64,000 bases of DNA from positions 1 to 64,000 of the forward strand of contig JAJDCY010000024.1 of assembly GCA_029260595.1 (NCBI GenBank). The letters run 5' to 3'. The notes below the pieces were generated by a model, which was not told the DNA's origin, ran no database searches, and worked only from the letters and a program-made list of their open reading frames with translations. Positions 36,112-48,100 of the stretch are shown piece by piece. Positions within the stretch are counted from its first letter, which is position 1, and each line of letters starts with the position of its first letter. This DNA comes from Phycisphaeraceae bacterium (lineage in GTDB: Bacteria; Planctomycetota; Phycisphaerae; Phycisphaerales; Phycisphaeraceae). A program made the translations under genes and the position numbers.

Positions 36112-37857
36112 CTACTGGCGAGAGGATTCGATCCACTTTGCAAGTGCAGCCTTCGTCATACAGTTGACCACGTCGTTCGCCGTCGCGCCGGCGCGGCGGG
36201 CGGTTAGGGTGCCGTAGATGATCTCGCCGAGGTCGGCGGGGCCGTGGGCGTCGGTGTTGATGGCGAGTTTGACGCCGGCTTCGATCGCGGCGCGGGCGTG
36301 GGTGTCGCGGAGGTCAAGACGCCAGTGGTTGGCGTTGATCTCCAGGGCGATGCCGCGGTCGGCGGCCGCGACGATGATCTGTTTCATATCGGGTGACAGG
36401 CCTTCGCGCCGGGTGATTAGCCGGCCGGTGGGGTGGCCGAGGATCGTGACGTAGGGGTTGCGGATCGCTTTGATCAGGCGTTGGGTTGCTTTTTTCGGGT
36501 CTTGCCCGAGCGCGTGGTGGGGTGAGGCGACGACCACATCGAGTTGTTTGAGCAGGCTGTTGGGGTAGTCCAGCGACCCGTCGGCGAGGATGTCGACCTC
36601 GCTGCCGGCCAGGACTGTGATGGTGTCGGCGAGGTCTTTGGCGACGGCGCGGACGGCCTCGATGTGTTTTTCGAGTCGCTCGGGCGACAAGCCGTTGGCG
36701 ATCGGTTGGCTTTGCGAGTGGTCGGTCACGGCGACGGTGTGGTAGCCGAGGTCGGCGCAGGTCAGCGCGTAATCGCGGATCGACCACTTGCCGTCGCTGG
36801 CGGTGGTGTGGGCGTGCAGCTCGGCGCGGATGTCGGTGTGCTCGATGAGCTTGGAGAGTTTGTCGCTTTCGGCTAAGCGGATCTCGCCGCGATCCTCGCG
36901 CAACTCGGGTGGGATCCAGGGCAGGTCCAGTGCTTTGTAGACATCTTGCTCGGTCTTGCCGGCGATCGGCTTACCGTCGCGCGACAGGCTGTACTCGTTG
37001 AGGCTGCACCCCATGGCGATCGCGCGCTGGCGCAGCGAGACGTTGTGGTCTTTGGAACCGGTGAAGTACATCAGTGCGGCGCCGTAGCTCTCGGGCGGGA
37101 CGATGCGCAGGTCGGCTTGGAGGTGGTCGCTGGTGCGGATCGAGGTTTTGGTCGCGCCCTTGACGAGCACATCTTCGACCGGTTCGAGCGACACGAACAG
37201 GTCGCTGATCGATTCGGCGGCACCGGGCTTGGCGGTGTCGGCTGAGACCAACAGGTCGATATCGCCGATGGTCTCGCGGCCACGTCGCAGGCTGCCGGCG
37301 TAGGCGGCGTCGATGACGGACTTGTGCGCGCGCAGTTGGCCGAGGAACCAGAGCGCCATGGGCAGCGCTCGGCCGATCGAGACGCGGTCGGCGGCGGCTT
37401 CGGCGAAGGCGATGCTCTTGCGCAGGTTCTCGATCTTCTTTTTGCCCATGCCGGGCAACTTGGCGAGTTGCTCGCCTTCGAGTTTGGCCCGCAGATCGTC
37501 CAGGCTCTCGATGCCCGCGTTATTCCAAAGTAGTGCAATCGTTTTCGGGCCGAGGCCGGGGATGTCCAGCAGCGCGGGCAGGCCGTCGGGGATCTGGCTA
37601 AGCAACTCGTCGTGATCGTTCACACGGCCGGTGTTGAGAAACTCGGCGATGCGCTCGGCGGTGCCTTTTCCGATGCCGTCGATCGCGGCGAGGGCTTTGG
37701 TGTCGGGGCCGATTGTCGCGAGGTCGTCGGGGAGGTCGGCGATCACTCGGGACGCACGCTGTAACGCGATGGTGCGGAAGCGATCCTGGCCGAGGATTTC
37801 AGCGACGGCGGCCATCTGAGCGAACACGGCGGCGAGTTGGGCGTTGGTGTTGGCCAT
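36112..37857 (-). CDS. polX: DNA polymerase/3'-5' exonuclease PolX
   Basis: A 581-residue family X DNA repair enzyme. The N-terminal 8-kDa-type domain with helix-hairpin-helix repeats (GIGKGTAERI, GLGPKTIALL, GMGKKKIENL) is at about 55-145. The polymerase catalytic motif is GSLRRGRETIGDIDLLV (Asp199, Asp201). A PHP exonuclease domain starts near 335 (RAELHAHTTASDGKW) and holds TDHSQ and GSEVDIL. It fills short gaps in base excision repair. The gene is convergent with DUF3885 and divergent from gcvPA. Confidence 0.95.
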   Translation of the reverse strand: MANTNAQLAAVFAQMAAVAEILGQDRFRTIALQRASRVIADLPDDLATIGPDTKALAAIDGIGKGTAERIAEFLNTGRVNDHDELLSQIPDGLPALLDIPGLGPKTIALLWNNAGIESLDDLRAKLEGEQLAKLPGMGKKKIENLRKSIAFAEAAADRVSIGRALPMALWFLGQLRAHKSVIDAAYAGSLRRGRETIGDIDLLVSADTAKPGAAESISDLFVSLEPVEDVLVKGATKTSIRTSDHLQADLRIVPPESYGAALMYFTGSKDHNVSLRQRAIAMGCSLNEYSLSRDGKPIAGKTEQDVYKALDLPWIPPELREDRGEIRLAESDKLSKLIEHTDIRAELHAHTTASDGKWSIRDYALTCADLGYHTVAVTDHSQSQPIANGLSPERLEKHIEAVRAVAKDLADTITVLAGSEVDILADGSLDYPNSLLKQLDVVVASPHHALGQDPKKATQRLIKAIRNPYVTILGHPTGRLITRREGLSPDMKQIIVAAADRGIALEINANHWRLDLRDTHARAAIEAGVKLAINTDAHGPADLGEIIYGTLTARRAGATANDVVNCMTKAALAKWIESSRQ

Positions 37858-38004
37858 GGGCAGTGAGTGTCAGCGATGCGGGGGCGGGTTGCAATGCGGC
37901 CGGGGTGGGGCCAGGGGGCGGTCGGCTGTGCGGATCGATTGGCTGGCGGGGTTGCGGTACACTCTGGCCGCTGTATTGGCTGAGAATTCCCGGATAGGTG
38001 GTTT

Positions 38005-39360
38005 ATGAATTACGTCCAGATCACGGATAAGGATCGCGAGCGGATGTTGGCGACGGTCGGCGTTGAAAGCGTTGACGCGTTGTATGACCACCTGCCGGAG
38101 GATTGCAGGTTGGATCGGCCTGTGGATCTGGTGGGGTTGGAGCGCGGTTGTAGTGAGCCGGAGTTGCGCGGGCGGCTGGACGGGTTGGCGGGCGCGAATC
38201 GGGCGGCCGCGACGGGGCGGAGTTGTTTTCTTGGTGGGGGAGCGTACGACCATTTCATTCCGGCTGTGGTTGATGCGATGGCCGGGCAGGGTGCGTTTGT
38301 TACGGCATACACGCCGTACCAGGCCGAGGCGTCGCAGGGATCGTTGCAGGCGTTCTTCGAGTTTCAGACGCAGGTCAGTCAGTTGACGGGGATGGATGTC
38401 GCCAATGCGTCGCTTTACGAGGGGCCGACGGCCGTCGCCGAAGCGGTGATGATGGCGATGAACGTGACGCGGAAGCGGCGGGTGCTGATCGCTCAGACGC
38501 TGCACCCGCACTACCGCGGCGTAATCGATACGTATCTAGACAGTTTGGGGGCTGAGGTTGTCGAGTTGCCGGCGGAGGGTGGTCGTATTTCGGCGGCGGT
38601 GGTTCGCGAGCATCTGGACGGTGACACGGCGTGTGTTGTGGTTCAGTCGCCAAATGTATTCGGAGTGATCGAGGATTGGGCGGATCAGTTCGATGCGGTC
38701 CACGAGGAGAGCAAGGCGCTAACGATCGCGGTGTTTAATCCGATTGCGTGTGGGTTGCTCAACACACCGGGTGCTTGTGGGGCGGATATCGCGGCGGGTG
38801 AGGGACAGCCGCTCGGGATCCCGATGCAATACGGTGGGCCATACTTGGGGCTGTTCGCGGCGAAGAAGGCGCTGATGCGCAAGATGCCTGGCAGGCTGGT
38901 CGGGCAGACGACCGATGCGGACGGGCGGCGGGCGTTTTGCCTGACGCTGCAGACGCGAGAGCAGCACATCCGCGGCGAGAAGGCGACGAGCAATGTTTGC
39001 ACCAATCAGGGCCTCATGGCGATGCGTGCGACTATTTACATGAGCGCGGTCGGGAGCGCGGGGCTGCGCGAGACGGCGGAGCAGTGTTATCACAAGGCTC
39101 ACTACGCGGCGGAGCAGATCAGCGGGCTTGCGGGTTACGGGTTGTCGTACAGCGGCGAGTTTTTCCACGAGTTCGTGGTGGATTGTCCGGTCCCGGCTCG
39201 GGAGTTGATCGACGCCGGGCGAGAGCGGGCGATTCTGCCCGGGTTGGATTGCGCCAAGCTGGGGATCGGTGGTGAGAATCAACTTCTTGTCGCGGTGACG
39301 GAGCGGCGCACGGCAGAGCAGATTGATGGGTTGGTCCAACTGCTCAAGGACCATTCGTAG
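38005..39360 (+). CDS. gcvPA: Glycine dehydrogenase (decarboxylating) subunit 1
   Basis: A 451-residue half of the split P-protein that decarboxylates glycine in the glycine cleavage system. Key stretches are CFLGGGAYDHFIP, TPYQAEASQGSLQAFFEFQ, and SNVCTNQGLMA. The PLP lysine is on subunit 2, which is not here. gcvT and gcvH are also absent, so the complex is split over the genome. AGGTGG lies just before ATG 38005. It leads a run with nifS and pyrK (31- and 3-base gaps), but no metabolic logic links the three. Confidence 0.95.
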   Translation: MNYVQITDKDRERMLATVGVESVDALYDHLPEDCRLDRPVDLVGLERGCSEPELRGRLDGLAGANRAAATGRSCFLGGGAYDHFIPAVVDAMAGQGAFVTAYTPYQAEASQGSLQAFFEFQTQVSQLTGMDVANASLYEGPTAVAEAVMMAMNVTRKRRVLIAQTLHPHYRGVIDTYLDSLGAEVVELPAEGGRISAAVVREHLDGDTACVVVQSPNVFGVIEDWADQFDAVHEESKALTIAVFNPIACGLLNTPGACGADIAAGEGQPLGIPMQYGGPYLGLFAAKKALMRKMPGRLVGQTTDADGRRAFCLTLQTREQHIRGEKATSNVCTNQGLMAMRATIYMSAVGSAGLRETAEQCYHKAHYAAEQISGLAGYGLSYSGEFFHEFVVDCPVPARELIDAGRERAILPGLDCAKLGIGGENQLLVAVTERRTAEQIDGLVQLLKDHS

Positions 39361-39391
39361 AACGGTCAGCGCGCCTACGATCATTTAGCCG

Positions 39392-40612
39392 ATGCGCTGG
39401 ATCTACCTTGACAACAACGCGACGACACAACCGGACCCGGCGGTGGTCACGGCGGTGTGTGAGATGCACGAGCAACTCTGGGCGAACCCGTCGAGTGTGC
39501 ATCGGTTCGGGCAGGAGGTTCGGCACCGCGTGGAGTTGGCGCGGTCGTCGGTTTCCTCGCTGATTGGGTGTCGTGATCGCGAGTTGGTGTTTACGTCGGG
39601 CGGGACGGAGGCGAATCATCTGGCGTTGTGGGGGGTGTTGGGTCGGCAGGGCGGCGCACCGAAAATATTGATTACGACGAAGATCGAGCATGCCGCGATT
39701 CGTGAGCCTGCGGAAGCGTTGGCGGAGTGTGGTGGTCGGGTCGTGTACTTGCAGGTGGACAGAGTTGGGCGGGTGGACCCGGCGAGCCTCGCGTCTTCGT
39801 TGGCGGATCATACTGACGCCGATGAGGCAGGCGGTGTGACGCTTGTGTCGTTGCAGTGGGCGAATAATGAGACGGGAGTGATCCAGCCGATTGGTGAGCT
39901 GGCGGCTGTGTGTGCTGCACATCGTGCTGAGCACCTAGGTTGTCGAGTGCTGTTTCACAGTGATGCAAGTCAGGCGGTGGGCAAGCTGCCGGTTGATGTA
40001 GGTGCGGTGGGTTTGGACCTGATGTCGTTTTCGGCGCATAAGTTTCATGGGCCGAAGGGGGTCGGGGCGCTGTTCGTTCGGACCGGGGTCGGGTTGTGCG
40101 CACAGCAGCGCGGCGGGCCGCAGGAGCGCGATCGCCGGGCGGGGACGGAGAACGTGCCGGGTGTTGTCGGGATGGGGGTTGCGGCGGAGTTGGCCGGGCG
40201 GTTTCTGGCGGAACCGCGAGAGGCCGAGCGGGTCCGTGCGATGCGAGATCGTTTTGAACGGGAGGTTCAGCGAGCGATTCCGTCGGCTGTGGTCATCGGC
40301 GTATTAGACGGCCGGGAGGATTGCCGTCTTTGGAACACGTCGAACATCGGGTTTCCGCGGTTGGAGTCTGAGGCCATACTTCTGGGGCTGAGTGAGCGCG
40401 GGGTGTGTGCATCGGCGGGGGCGGCTTGTTCGAGCGGATCGCTCGAGCCGTCGCCGGTGCTGCTGGCGATGGGGGTGCCCGAGCAGGTGGCGCACGGGGC
40501 GATACGATTCTCGCTTGGCCGGTTCACGACGGAGCAGGAGATCGACGACGCGGTTCGGATCGTTGCGGAAGTGGTCGGCAGGCTGAGCAAGACGCTGCCG
40601 ATGGGGGTTTAG
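39392..40612 (+). CDS. Cysteine desulfurase, NifS/IscS family
   Basis: A 406-residue PLP enzyme that takes sulfur from cysteine for Fe-S clusters and other cofactors. The PLP lysine is in SFSAHKFHGPKGVG. The persulfide Cys is in ASAGAACSSGS near the C-terminus, and HSDASQ binds PLP. The short CSSG loop fits the group I type. It starts 31 bases after gcvPA and stops three bases before pyrK. Whether it is IscS or NifS cannot be told by sequence alone. Confidence 0.94.
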   Translation: MRWIYLDNNATTQPDPAVVTAVCEMHEQLWANPSSVHRFGQEVRHRVELARSSVSSLIGCRDRELVFTSGGTEANHLALWGVLGRQGGAPKILITTKIEHAAIREPAEALAECGGRVVYLQVDRVGRVDPASLASSLADHTDADEAGGVTLVSLQWANNETGVIQPIGELAAVCAAHRAEHLGCRVLFHSDASQAVGKLPVDVGAVGLDLMSFSAHKFHGPKGVGALFVRTGVGLCAQQRGGPQERDRRAGTENVPGVVGMGVAAELAGRFLAEPREAERVRAMRDRFEREVQRAIPSAVVIGVLDGREDCRLWNTSNIGFPRLESEAILLGLSERGVCASAGAACSSGSLEPSPVLLAMGVPEQVAHGAIRFSLGRFTTEQEIDDAVRIVAEVVGRLSKTLPMGV

Positions 40613-40615
40613 TTG

Positions 40616-41641
40616 ATGGGTGAGCGATTGAAGATGGGCGGGTCGGCGAGAGCGGAGCCGCGCCGAGACCGATTCGACGGGGTGTGTGAGGTCAACCGGT
40701 TGATTTGCCGGGAGCACTATCTGTTGCGCGTGCGCTTCGCTCACGGGTTGCCGCCGACCGAGCCGGGGCAGTTCGTGCAGATCGGGTGTCGGGTGCCGGA
40801 TCTGGCAATTGATGAGGCGCAGTGGTTGGGGGGGGATGTTGCTTGGGAACCGGATCGGTTGCCGAGCGTTGGCCAGGCCGAGTTGTGTCAGCGAACAGCG
40901 GTGCTGCGCCGGCCGTTCAGCATTGCGGGGCGCGGGGATGATGAAGGGGGTACATGGATCGATTTGATCCACCGTGTGGTGGGTATTGGGACCGAGTGGT
41001 TAGCGGGGTTGCGGCCGGGTGATGCGGTGGACGTAATCGGGCCGCTGGGGAATCGGTTTGAGTTGACGGAGGGAAAGTCGTTGGCGTTGTTAGTCGGTGG
41101 GGGGGTTGGATTGCCGCCGATGTTTTATCTGGCCGAGGCGCTGCATCGTGCCGGGTGGGATGCGGTCGCGTGGGTCGGTGCATTGAGTCGAGATTTATTA
41201 GCGGTGACGTTTAATGAGGGTTGTGCGTTCGGTGCGGATGGCGAACTGTCGCGCGCCGTGGCGGAGTTCAGCCGGCATGGGTATCCGGCGGTGATCACCA
41301 CTGATGACGGGTCGCTTGGGTTACGCGGGCGGATTACTGATGGACTTAGTCGATATTTTACGTCGCTATCGGAGGCCGACGCGGGGCGTGCGGTTGTGTT
41401 TACCTGCGGGCCCGAGCCGATGATGCACGCGGTTGCCAAGCTCGCCAGTCAGGCCGGGGTGGATTGCCAGGTGTGTGTGGAGCAGGCGATGGCGTGTGGG
41501 ATGGGGACGTGTCAGTCGTGCGTGGTGAAGACCGACGAGCAGGATCATCCGCACGGGACGACGGCGGATGGGCGGGCGTGGCGGTACCGGTTGGCGTGCA
41601 CGGATGGGCCGGTGTTTCCGGCGTCTGCGGTTGTCTGGTAG
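40616..41641 (+). CDS. pyrK: Dihydroorotate dehydrogenase electron-transfer subunit-like (PyrK)
   Basis: A 341-residue flavoprotein that passes electrons from dihydroorotate dehydrogenase B to NAD. The FAD site is RRPFSIAGR. The NAD motif is VGGGVGLPPMFYLAE. The 2Fe-2S cysteines are in CGMGTCQSC and in the late RLACTDGP. It is longer than the usual 250-260 residues because of an N-terminal extension and a loop at about 60-95. Start ATG 40616. No pyrD is adjacent. A homologous sulfide or hydrogenase subunit is possible but less likely. Confidence 0.82.
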   Translation: MGERLKMGGSARAEPRRDRFDGVCEVNRLICREHYLLRVRFAHGLPPTEPGQFVQIGCRVPDLAIDEAQWLGGDVAWEPDRLPSVGQAELCQRTAVLRRPFSIAGRGDDEGGTWIDLIHRVVGIGTEWLAGLRPGDAVDVIGPLGNRFELTEGKSLALLVGGGVGLPPMFYLAEALHRAGWDAVAWVGALSRDLLAVTFNEGCAFGADGELSRAVAEFSRHGYPAVITTDDGSLGLRGRITDGLSRYFTSLSEADAGRAVVFTCGPEPMMHAVAKLASQAGVDCQVCVEQAMACGMGTCQSCVVKTDEQDHPHGTTADGRAWRYRLACTDGPVFPASAVVW

Positions 41642-41653
41642 CGGATCGGCGGC

Positions 41654-42685
41654 TTAGACGCGGTCTTTTGGTGTGATCGGGCGGTCGACTTTGAACGCTC
41701 GGTTGCCCTTGAACTGGCCGAGGTAACCGATGTATTTACGCTTGTCACCGACCGAGAGTGTGAGCGGGGACGACGCGGGCTTCTCAGTGAGGATCACGTC
41801 GCCGGCTTGGAGGTTGACCAGGTCCTCGATCGTGATGGTGGTGTCGGCGAGGATGCCGGTGACGGTTAGGCGGGCGGTGTCCAGGTGGTTCGCAACGCGT
41901 TTGCGTAGTACCGAGTCGTGCTTGCTGCGTTTGTAGCCGCCCCACGCCTGGTTGCTGAGTTTTTCGATCACCGGTTCGATGACGTTGTAGGGGATGCACA
42001 GGCTCATCGTGCCTGCGCGGCCGCTCATCTTGATCTCGAATCCGACGACCACGACCACCTCGTTGGGCGGGACGATCTGGACGAGTTGTGGGTTGCTCTC
42101 GTTGTCGACGACGGAGAATTTAAGTTGCTTGACGTTTGCCCAGGCCTCTTCGAGGCTGACCAGGGCGCGGTCGAGGAGTTTTTGGACCAGCCTCAGCTCG
42201 ATCGCGGTCAGCGGGCGTTGAGGGATGAACAGGTCGGCGTTCGAGCCGCCGAGGAGGCGGTCGATGATCGGGTAGATGATCAGGGGGCTGATCTCGAGAC
42301 AGATGTTGCCTTCGAGCGGCTCGGCGGCGAGCAGGTTGAACGAGGTCGGGTTGGGTAGGCTGTGGGTGAACTCGCTGAAGGTCATCTGCTCGATGTTCGC
42401 GACGCGGACCTCGGTGATGGTTCGCAGGAAGCCGGACAGGCCGGCGCCGAAGATGCGGCTGAAGCCTTCGTGGAGTTGTTCGAGGGCCCGCATCTGGTCT
42501 TTGCTGACGCGCTCGGGCCGCTTGAAGTCGTAGGGGCGGATCTCGATCTCGTCGTGCGGCGCGTCGGTGAGGAAGTGTGAGAAGGTCTCGTGGCCTGAGT
42601 CCTGGCTGTCGGTGTTGCCGATGTCGCCGCTCTCGACGGCTGCGAGCAGTGCATCGACTTCGGATTGATCAAGGACTTCAGCCAT
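41654..42685 (-). CDS. fliM: Flagellar motor switch protein FliM
   Basis: A 343-residue cytoplasmic switch protein. The N-terminal CheY-binding motif LDQSEVDALLAAV is at residues 5-17. A GGxxG-like loop and the long middle domain (EGFSRIFGAGLSGFLR and LLGGSNADL) match FliM, with the C-terminal SpoA-type domain (about 260-330). ATG 42685 is chosen because GAGG lies eight bases upstream. The gene stands alone, away from other flagellar genes. Confidence 0.96.
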   Translation of the reverse strand: MAEVLDQSEVDALLAAVESGDIGNTDSQDSGHETFSHFLTDAPHDEIEIRPYDFKRPERVSKDQMRALEQLHEGFSRIFGAGLSGFLRTITEVRVANIEQMTFSEFTHSLPNPTSFNLLAAEPLEGNICLEISPLIIYPIIDRLLGGSNADLFIPQRPLTAIELRLVQKLLDRALVSLEEAWANVKQLKFSVVDNESNPQLVQIVPPNEVVVVVGFEIKMSGRAGTMSLCIPYNVIEPVIEKLSNQAWGGYKRSKHDSVLRKRVANHLDTARLTVTGILADTTITIEDLVNLQAGDVILTEKPASSPLTLSVGDKRKYIGYLGQFKGNRAFKVDRPITPKDRV

Positions 42686-42789
42686 ACGGATACCTCGCCG
42701 TGAGCCGGTGGGGGCCGGCATAGGGAGTTATCGGGTGTTCGGTGGTCAGGGATTCAAAAGTTGGGTGGGGCGGCGGTGGCAGGGGGATG

Positions 42790-43742
42790 CTAGGCGGTCG
42801 AGGCGGTGGTCGCCTGTCGCCACCACTCGATTGTGTTGCGCAGCCCGTCCTCGAACGAGGTCTGAGCCCGCCAGTCGAGTAGTTTTTCGGCGAGGGCGGT
42901 GTCCAGGCATCGGCGCGGTTGGCCGTCGGGTTTGGTGTGGTCCCACTCGATCTTGCCGGTGTAACCACAGAGGTCGGCGATCAGCTCGACCAGGTCCTTG
43001 ATCTTGATTTCCTGGTGTGTGCCAAGGTTGATCGGGTCGGGCGTGTCGATGCGTTCGGCAGCACGGAGAATCCCCTCGGCGGCGTCGTCGACATAGAGGA
43101 ACTCGCGCGACGCCGAGCCGGTTCCCCAGCAGGTGACGTGCTCGCCGGGGTTGAGCCTGGCGTGTTCGCACTTGCGGATCAGCGCGGGGATGACGTGGGA
43201 GGTATTCAGATCGAAGTTGTCGTGCGGGCCGTAGAGGTTGACCGGGACGACGACGGCGCTGTCCAACCCATACTCGCGTTTGTACCCGTCGAGCATCACG
43301 AACAATGCTTTTTTGGCGACGCCGTAGGGGGCGTTGGTCTCTTCGGGGTAGCCGTCCCAGAGGCCTGATTCTTTAAAGGGTACGGGGGCGAATTTGGGGT
43401 AGGCGCAGACCGTGCCGGTGTGGACGAATTTTTTGAGCGGGATCTCACGGCCTTGCTCGATCAGGTGCAGGCCCATGGCCATGTTCGCGAAGAAGAAACG
43501 ACCGGGGTGCTCGCGGTTGGCACCGATCCCGCCGACCTCGGCCGCGAGGTGGATCACGACGGTGGGTTTGGCGTCGCAGTAGAGTCGGCGGACGCCTTCT
43601 TCGGAGGTCAGGTCGTAGTCGGCGCGACGCGGGACGATCAGTTGCTCGTCGCTGAGCCCGCGGTCGCGCAGTTTGCTGCAGACCACGCGCCCGAGAAACC
43701 CCGCGCCGCCGGTGACGATGATTCGTTCCGCGGAGAGATCAA

Positions 43743-43746
<4 letters not shown>
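42790..43746 (-). CDS. fcl: GDP-L-fucose synthase
   Basis: A 318-residue NADPH-dependent epimerase/reductase that turns GDP-4-keto-6-deoxymannose into GDP-L-fucose. The cofactor motif is [24 protein letters not shown] is the family hallmark. The Tyr-Lys pair is in APYGVAKK. The usual Ser of the triad is Thr in TGTVCAYP, a tolerated change in this superfamily. The start ATG overlaps the gmd stop by four bases (ATGA, 43743-43746), so the two proteins are made together. Confidence 0.92.
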
Positions 43747-44798
<1,052 letters not shown>

Positions 44799-45134
44799 GT
44801 TGATTCCAGTGGATACATTTTCAGTTGTTCTTGTAGCGTCAACGTAGTTTAGTGGCTTCGCCGGGTGTAAGCCACATGGCACATCCGTTCAGACCCGGTC
44901 TGTAGGGCGGCCTGGCCAAGCGGCTGTTGCTTCCACAACCGGGCGGCAACTGCCGCGAGCGGGCGCCTCTTCAAAGCAGCGGATCGATGATCAAGCGCAT
45001 TAGACGGGGCGTGGTAGGGGCGATTGATGGGATTTCTGGCCTGATTCTCGATAATTTGATGGAGTGCCCGCAAAGCATAGTATAATGGTGTCGGTATCAA
45101 ACCTTTCAGCGGCCAGCCTATCGGAGAGACGGGT
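44799..45134. other. Intergenic region between gmd and the RHS gene
   Basis: This 336-base gap serves the divergent gmd and RHS genes. It holds a TATAAT for the RHS gene near 45081. The gmd side has no clear promoter that I can see. No RNA gene stands out. Confidence 0.4.
45056..45086 (+). promoter_or_regulatory. Possible promoter of the RHS gene
   Basis: A perfect TATAAT at 45081-45086, with TTGATG at 45056-45061. The spacer is 19 bases, longer than ideal. It is 49 bases before the GTG start. Confidence 0.5.
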
Positions 45135-48100
45135 GTGAGTCGAGTCCAATCCAGTGTGCGCAGCGTATTCGGGCGGTTCAGGTTTCACCGAACGGTGAGC
45201 ATCTCGCGAGCCATTAGAAGGGTTTGGGCGCGACGGCGGGGGGGCTTGTCGTGGGACGGAGTCGAGCGTCTTGAAGCGCGCGTCTATCTGAGCGGTGGTG
45301 TGAGCGATGTCGGCGTTAATGATCACGTTGAGTCGACGCTGCCCGAGCCGGCGTTGGTGTTGTTGCCCGAGCCGTTCCGCTTTCGGGCGGCTCAACCGGG
45401 TGCCGTCGCGGACTCACCGCGTATTGCCGGCGATCCAGCAGGTGGTGGCGGCGGCGACGGCGTAGGTGACGGGTTGGTTGTTTCGAACGCCGCACTCTTT
45501 AGCCATATCCGGGATGTACAGATCGAACTGGGCAATGTGGCGCCGGGGGCGATGCCCGATGCGTTCGGGCTGCAGGTTCGTTTCCACCCGGATGCGCCGC
45601 CGGTGGTGAGCGTTGACTTTGTACGGCCGGACGGGGTGGTGGAGGGGGCCGCGTTGCTCAGCGGTGGATTCGTTCAGTCGGATGAATTGGGTGAGGTGTT
45701 TATCGCCGCGCGTGCGCAGGGCCCACACAACATCGCGCTTTATCCACCGGGTGTGTATGGGATCGAGGTGGACTTCGGTGCGGCGGGCACCGTCCATACC
45801 GAGGTGCCGCTGCTCGGTGGCGACGGGTTGCCGCAACCGGTGGTAACGCAGACGCCGGTGATTACCGGGCCGTTAAACGGGGCGGTGAACGTGCCGGGTG
45901 ATACGTCGGTGACCTTCGATCCGGTCGTGGATGGGAACGTCAATGCTGTCGAGGTCACCCTGATCGAGAATGGGATCGGCGAGGTGCTGACCGACCGCGT
46001 CAGCGCGGGTGAGACGGGCCTGGACCTGACTAGCTCGGCGTTCCTGCTAAACCCATCCGCGGGTCACTCCGTGCAGGTGTCGCTGGTCAATTCGTTCTCG
46101 GGTGTCAACGGCGACGGCGTGGCGTACCGCGCCGACCGGTTCACACGTGAGGGCGCGGGTTTCACAACCGAGGCGGGGGCGCTGCCCGCGTTCATTTTCT
46201 CGCAGAAAGTCCTGGACACCAACGACAGCGGCGACTTTGACCTTTCCGACGCCGGCGTGAACGGGGTGCAGTTCAATCTGCTGGACATCGAGGCTCAGGT
46301 CGTGCGCACGGTCACCACGCACAGCCGGGATTTCGTCGTTGAGCTTGAGCCGCGCGACCACGTGATCGATCCGCGGTTCGAGGCCGGTCTCGTGTTGATC
46401 GAACACCTGGCGCCGGGCCAGTACACACTCGAAGAGGTTGTGCCTCCCGGGGCCGAGCCCGTCAGCGCGGTCTCCGTACCGATCATCGTTGGCTCCGGCG
46501 GTTCCGAGTTCGCCGAGTTCCTCAACCGGACGATGACACCGGTGATGACCGACCTCATTCCCGATCACAACCTGCCGATCGAGCCGGCGCAGAACCCGGA
46601 ATCGACCACCGGCGGGACGCTGACCGACGGGGGCGGGGTGTTCCTGGCAACGGACGAACAGGACCCGTGCCCGGCGTGTGAGACGGCGTACTCGATGGGG
46701 TTCGATCCGGTGTTCCTGCACAGCGGCGAGGCCGTGGTCGATGCGGTGGACCTGTCGATCCCGGGCGTCGGGTTCGACTTCAACTTCGCACGCCGGTACC
46801 GCAGCGGTGTGATTTCCGACGGCCTATTGGGGCAGAGCTGGACGTCGCCATACCTCGATCGCAACCTCCTGGCCGTCGACGCGAACAATGTTGAGAAGGT
46901 CCAGTGGGTCTCACCGGGCGCGCAGATTGGCGACGTGCTCCGCCATACCGGGTTGCGCGCGGACGTATACGCGGCGACGGGGGCCGGGGACTTTGCCGGT
47001 CTAGGGCCGACGGGGTTTTACACCGAACTCAATGAGCAGCCCGACGGCAGCTTTGTCGAGCGCGACTTTACCGGCAATCGCGTCGCCTACGCCTCGCCGG
47101 ACGCCAACGGTGTCTCGGCGATGACGGCGATGACCGACTCGCACGGGAACACGATGTCGTTCGAGTACGACGCCCAAGGCCGGCTCGAACGTGTGATCGA
47201 CACGATGGGTCGGCCGATCGATTTTGCGTACAACGGCGATGGGCTGCTTGCCGCGATGACTGACTTCGTCGGTCGGTCCACGCTGTACGAGTACGACCTT
47301 GCCGGCGATCTGGTGGCCGTCACCACGCCGACCGTCACCGGCACGCCCAACGGCAACGACTTTTCCAACGGCAAGCGCACCGAGTACACCTACTCGAGCG
47401 GTTTCGTCGACCCGCGCCTGAACCACAACCTCTTAGCGGTTACGGCGCCCAACGAGACGGCGGTCGCCGGGCCGCCGCGCGTCCAATACACCTATGACAC
47501 GAACCCGGCGTCGCCGCATGCCGATCGCGTGATCGCCCAGACGGTTGGTGGGATCAACGCGTCGGGCGTCATGGCTGGGGGTGTGGTGACGTACGACTAC
47601 CAGCACCTGGCGACGAAGCCGGCGCCGGACGATTTCGATACGGCGGTGTTCCAGGTGATGGTCACCGACCCCAACGGGAACATCAACAACTACCAGACCA
47701 ACCAACTCGGCAACCTCGTGCTGCTGCGCGAGTACACCAACCGTGACGTCAGGCCGATCGAGGCCGACTTGTACGACACGCGTCTCCAGTACAACACCGA
47801 CGGCGAGGTCGTGCGCGAGATCCTGCCCGAGGGCAACACGGTCGATTACACCTACGACAGCCTGAGCACGAGCAGGTTCGCACATGGCAACGTGCTGGCG
47901 GTGACGCAGACAGCAGACCCGGACCGCAGCGGAGACCAGTCGCAACTGACCACGGTGTATACCTACGAGCCGGTGTACCAGCGGGTGCGTAGTATGACGG
48001 ACCCGCGCGGGTTCGACGCTGACTTCCGCCCCGCGATCGAGCTGCCGAGCGAGGTGTTCCCCAATCCGGGCCGCTACACGACGGTCTACACCTATGACTA

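Noticed and set aside
37858-38004. A glycine riboswitch before gcvPA
   Set aside because: The 147-base leader shows no conserved aptamer fold that I can support.
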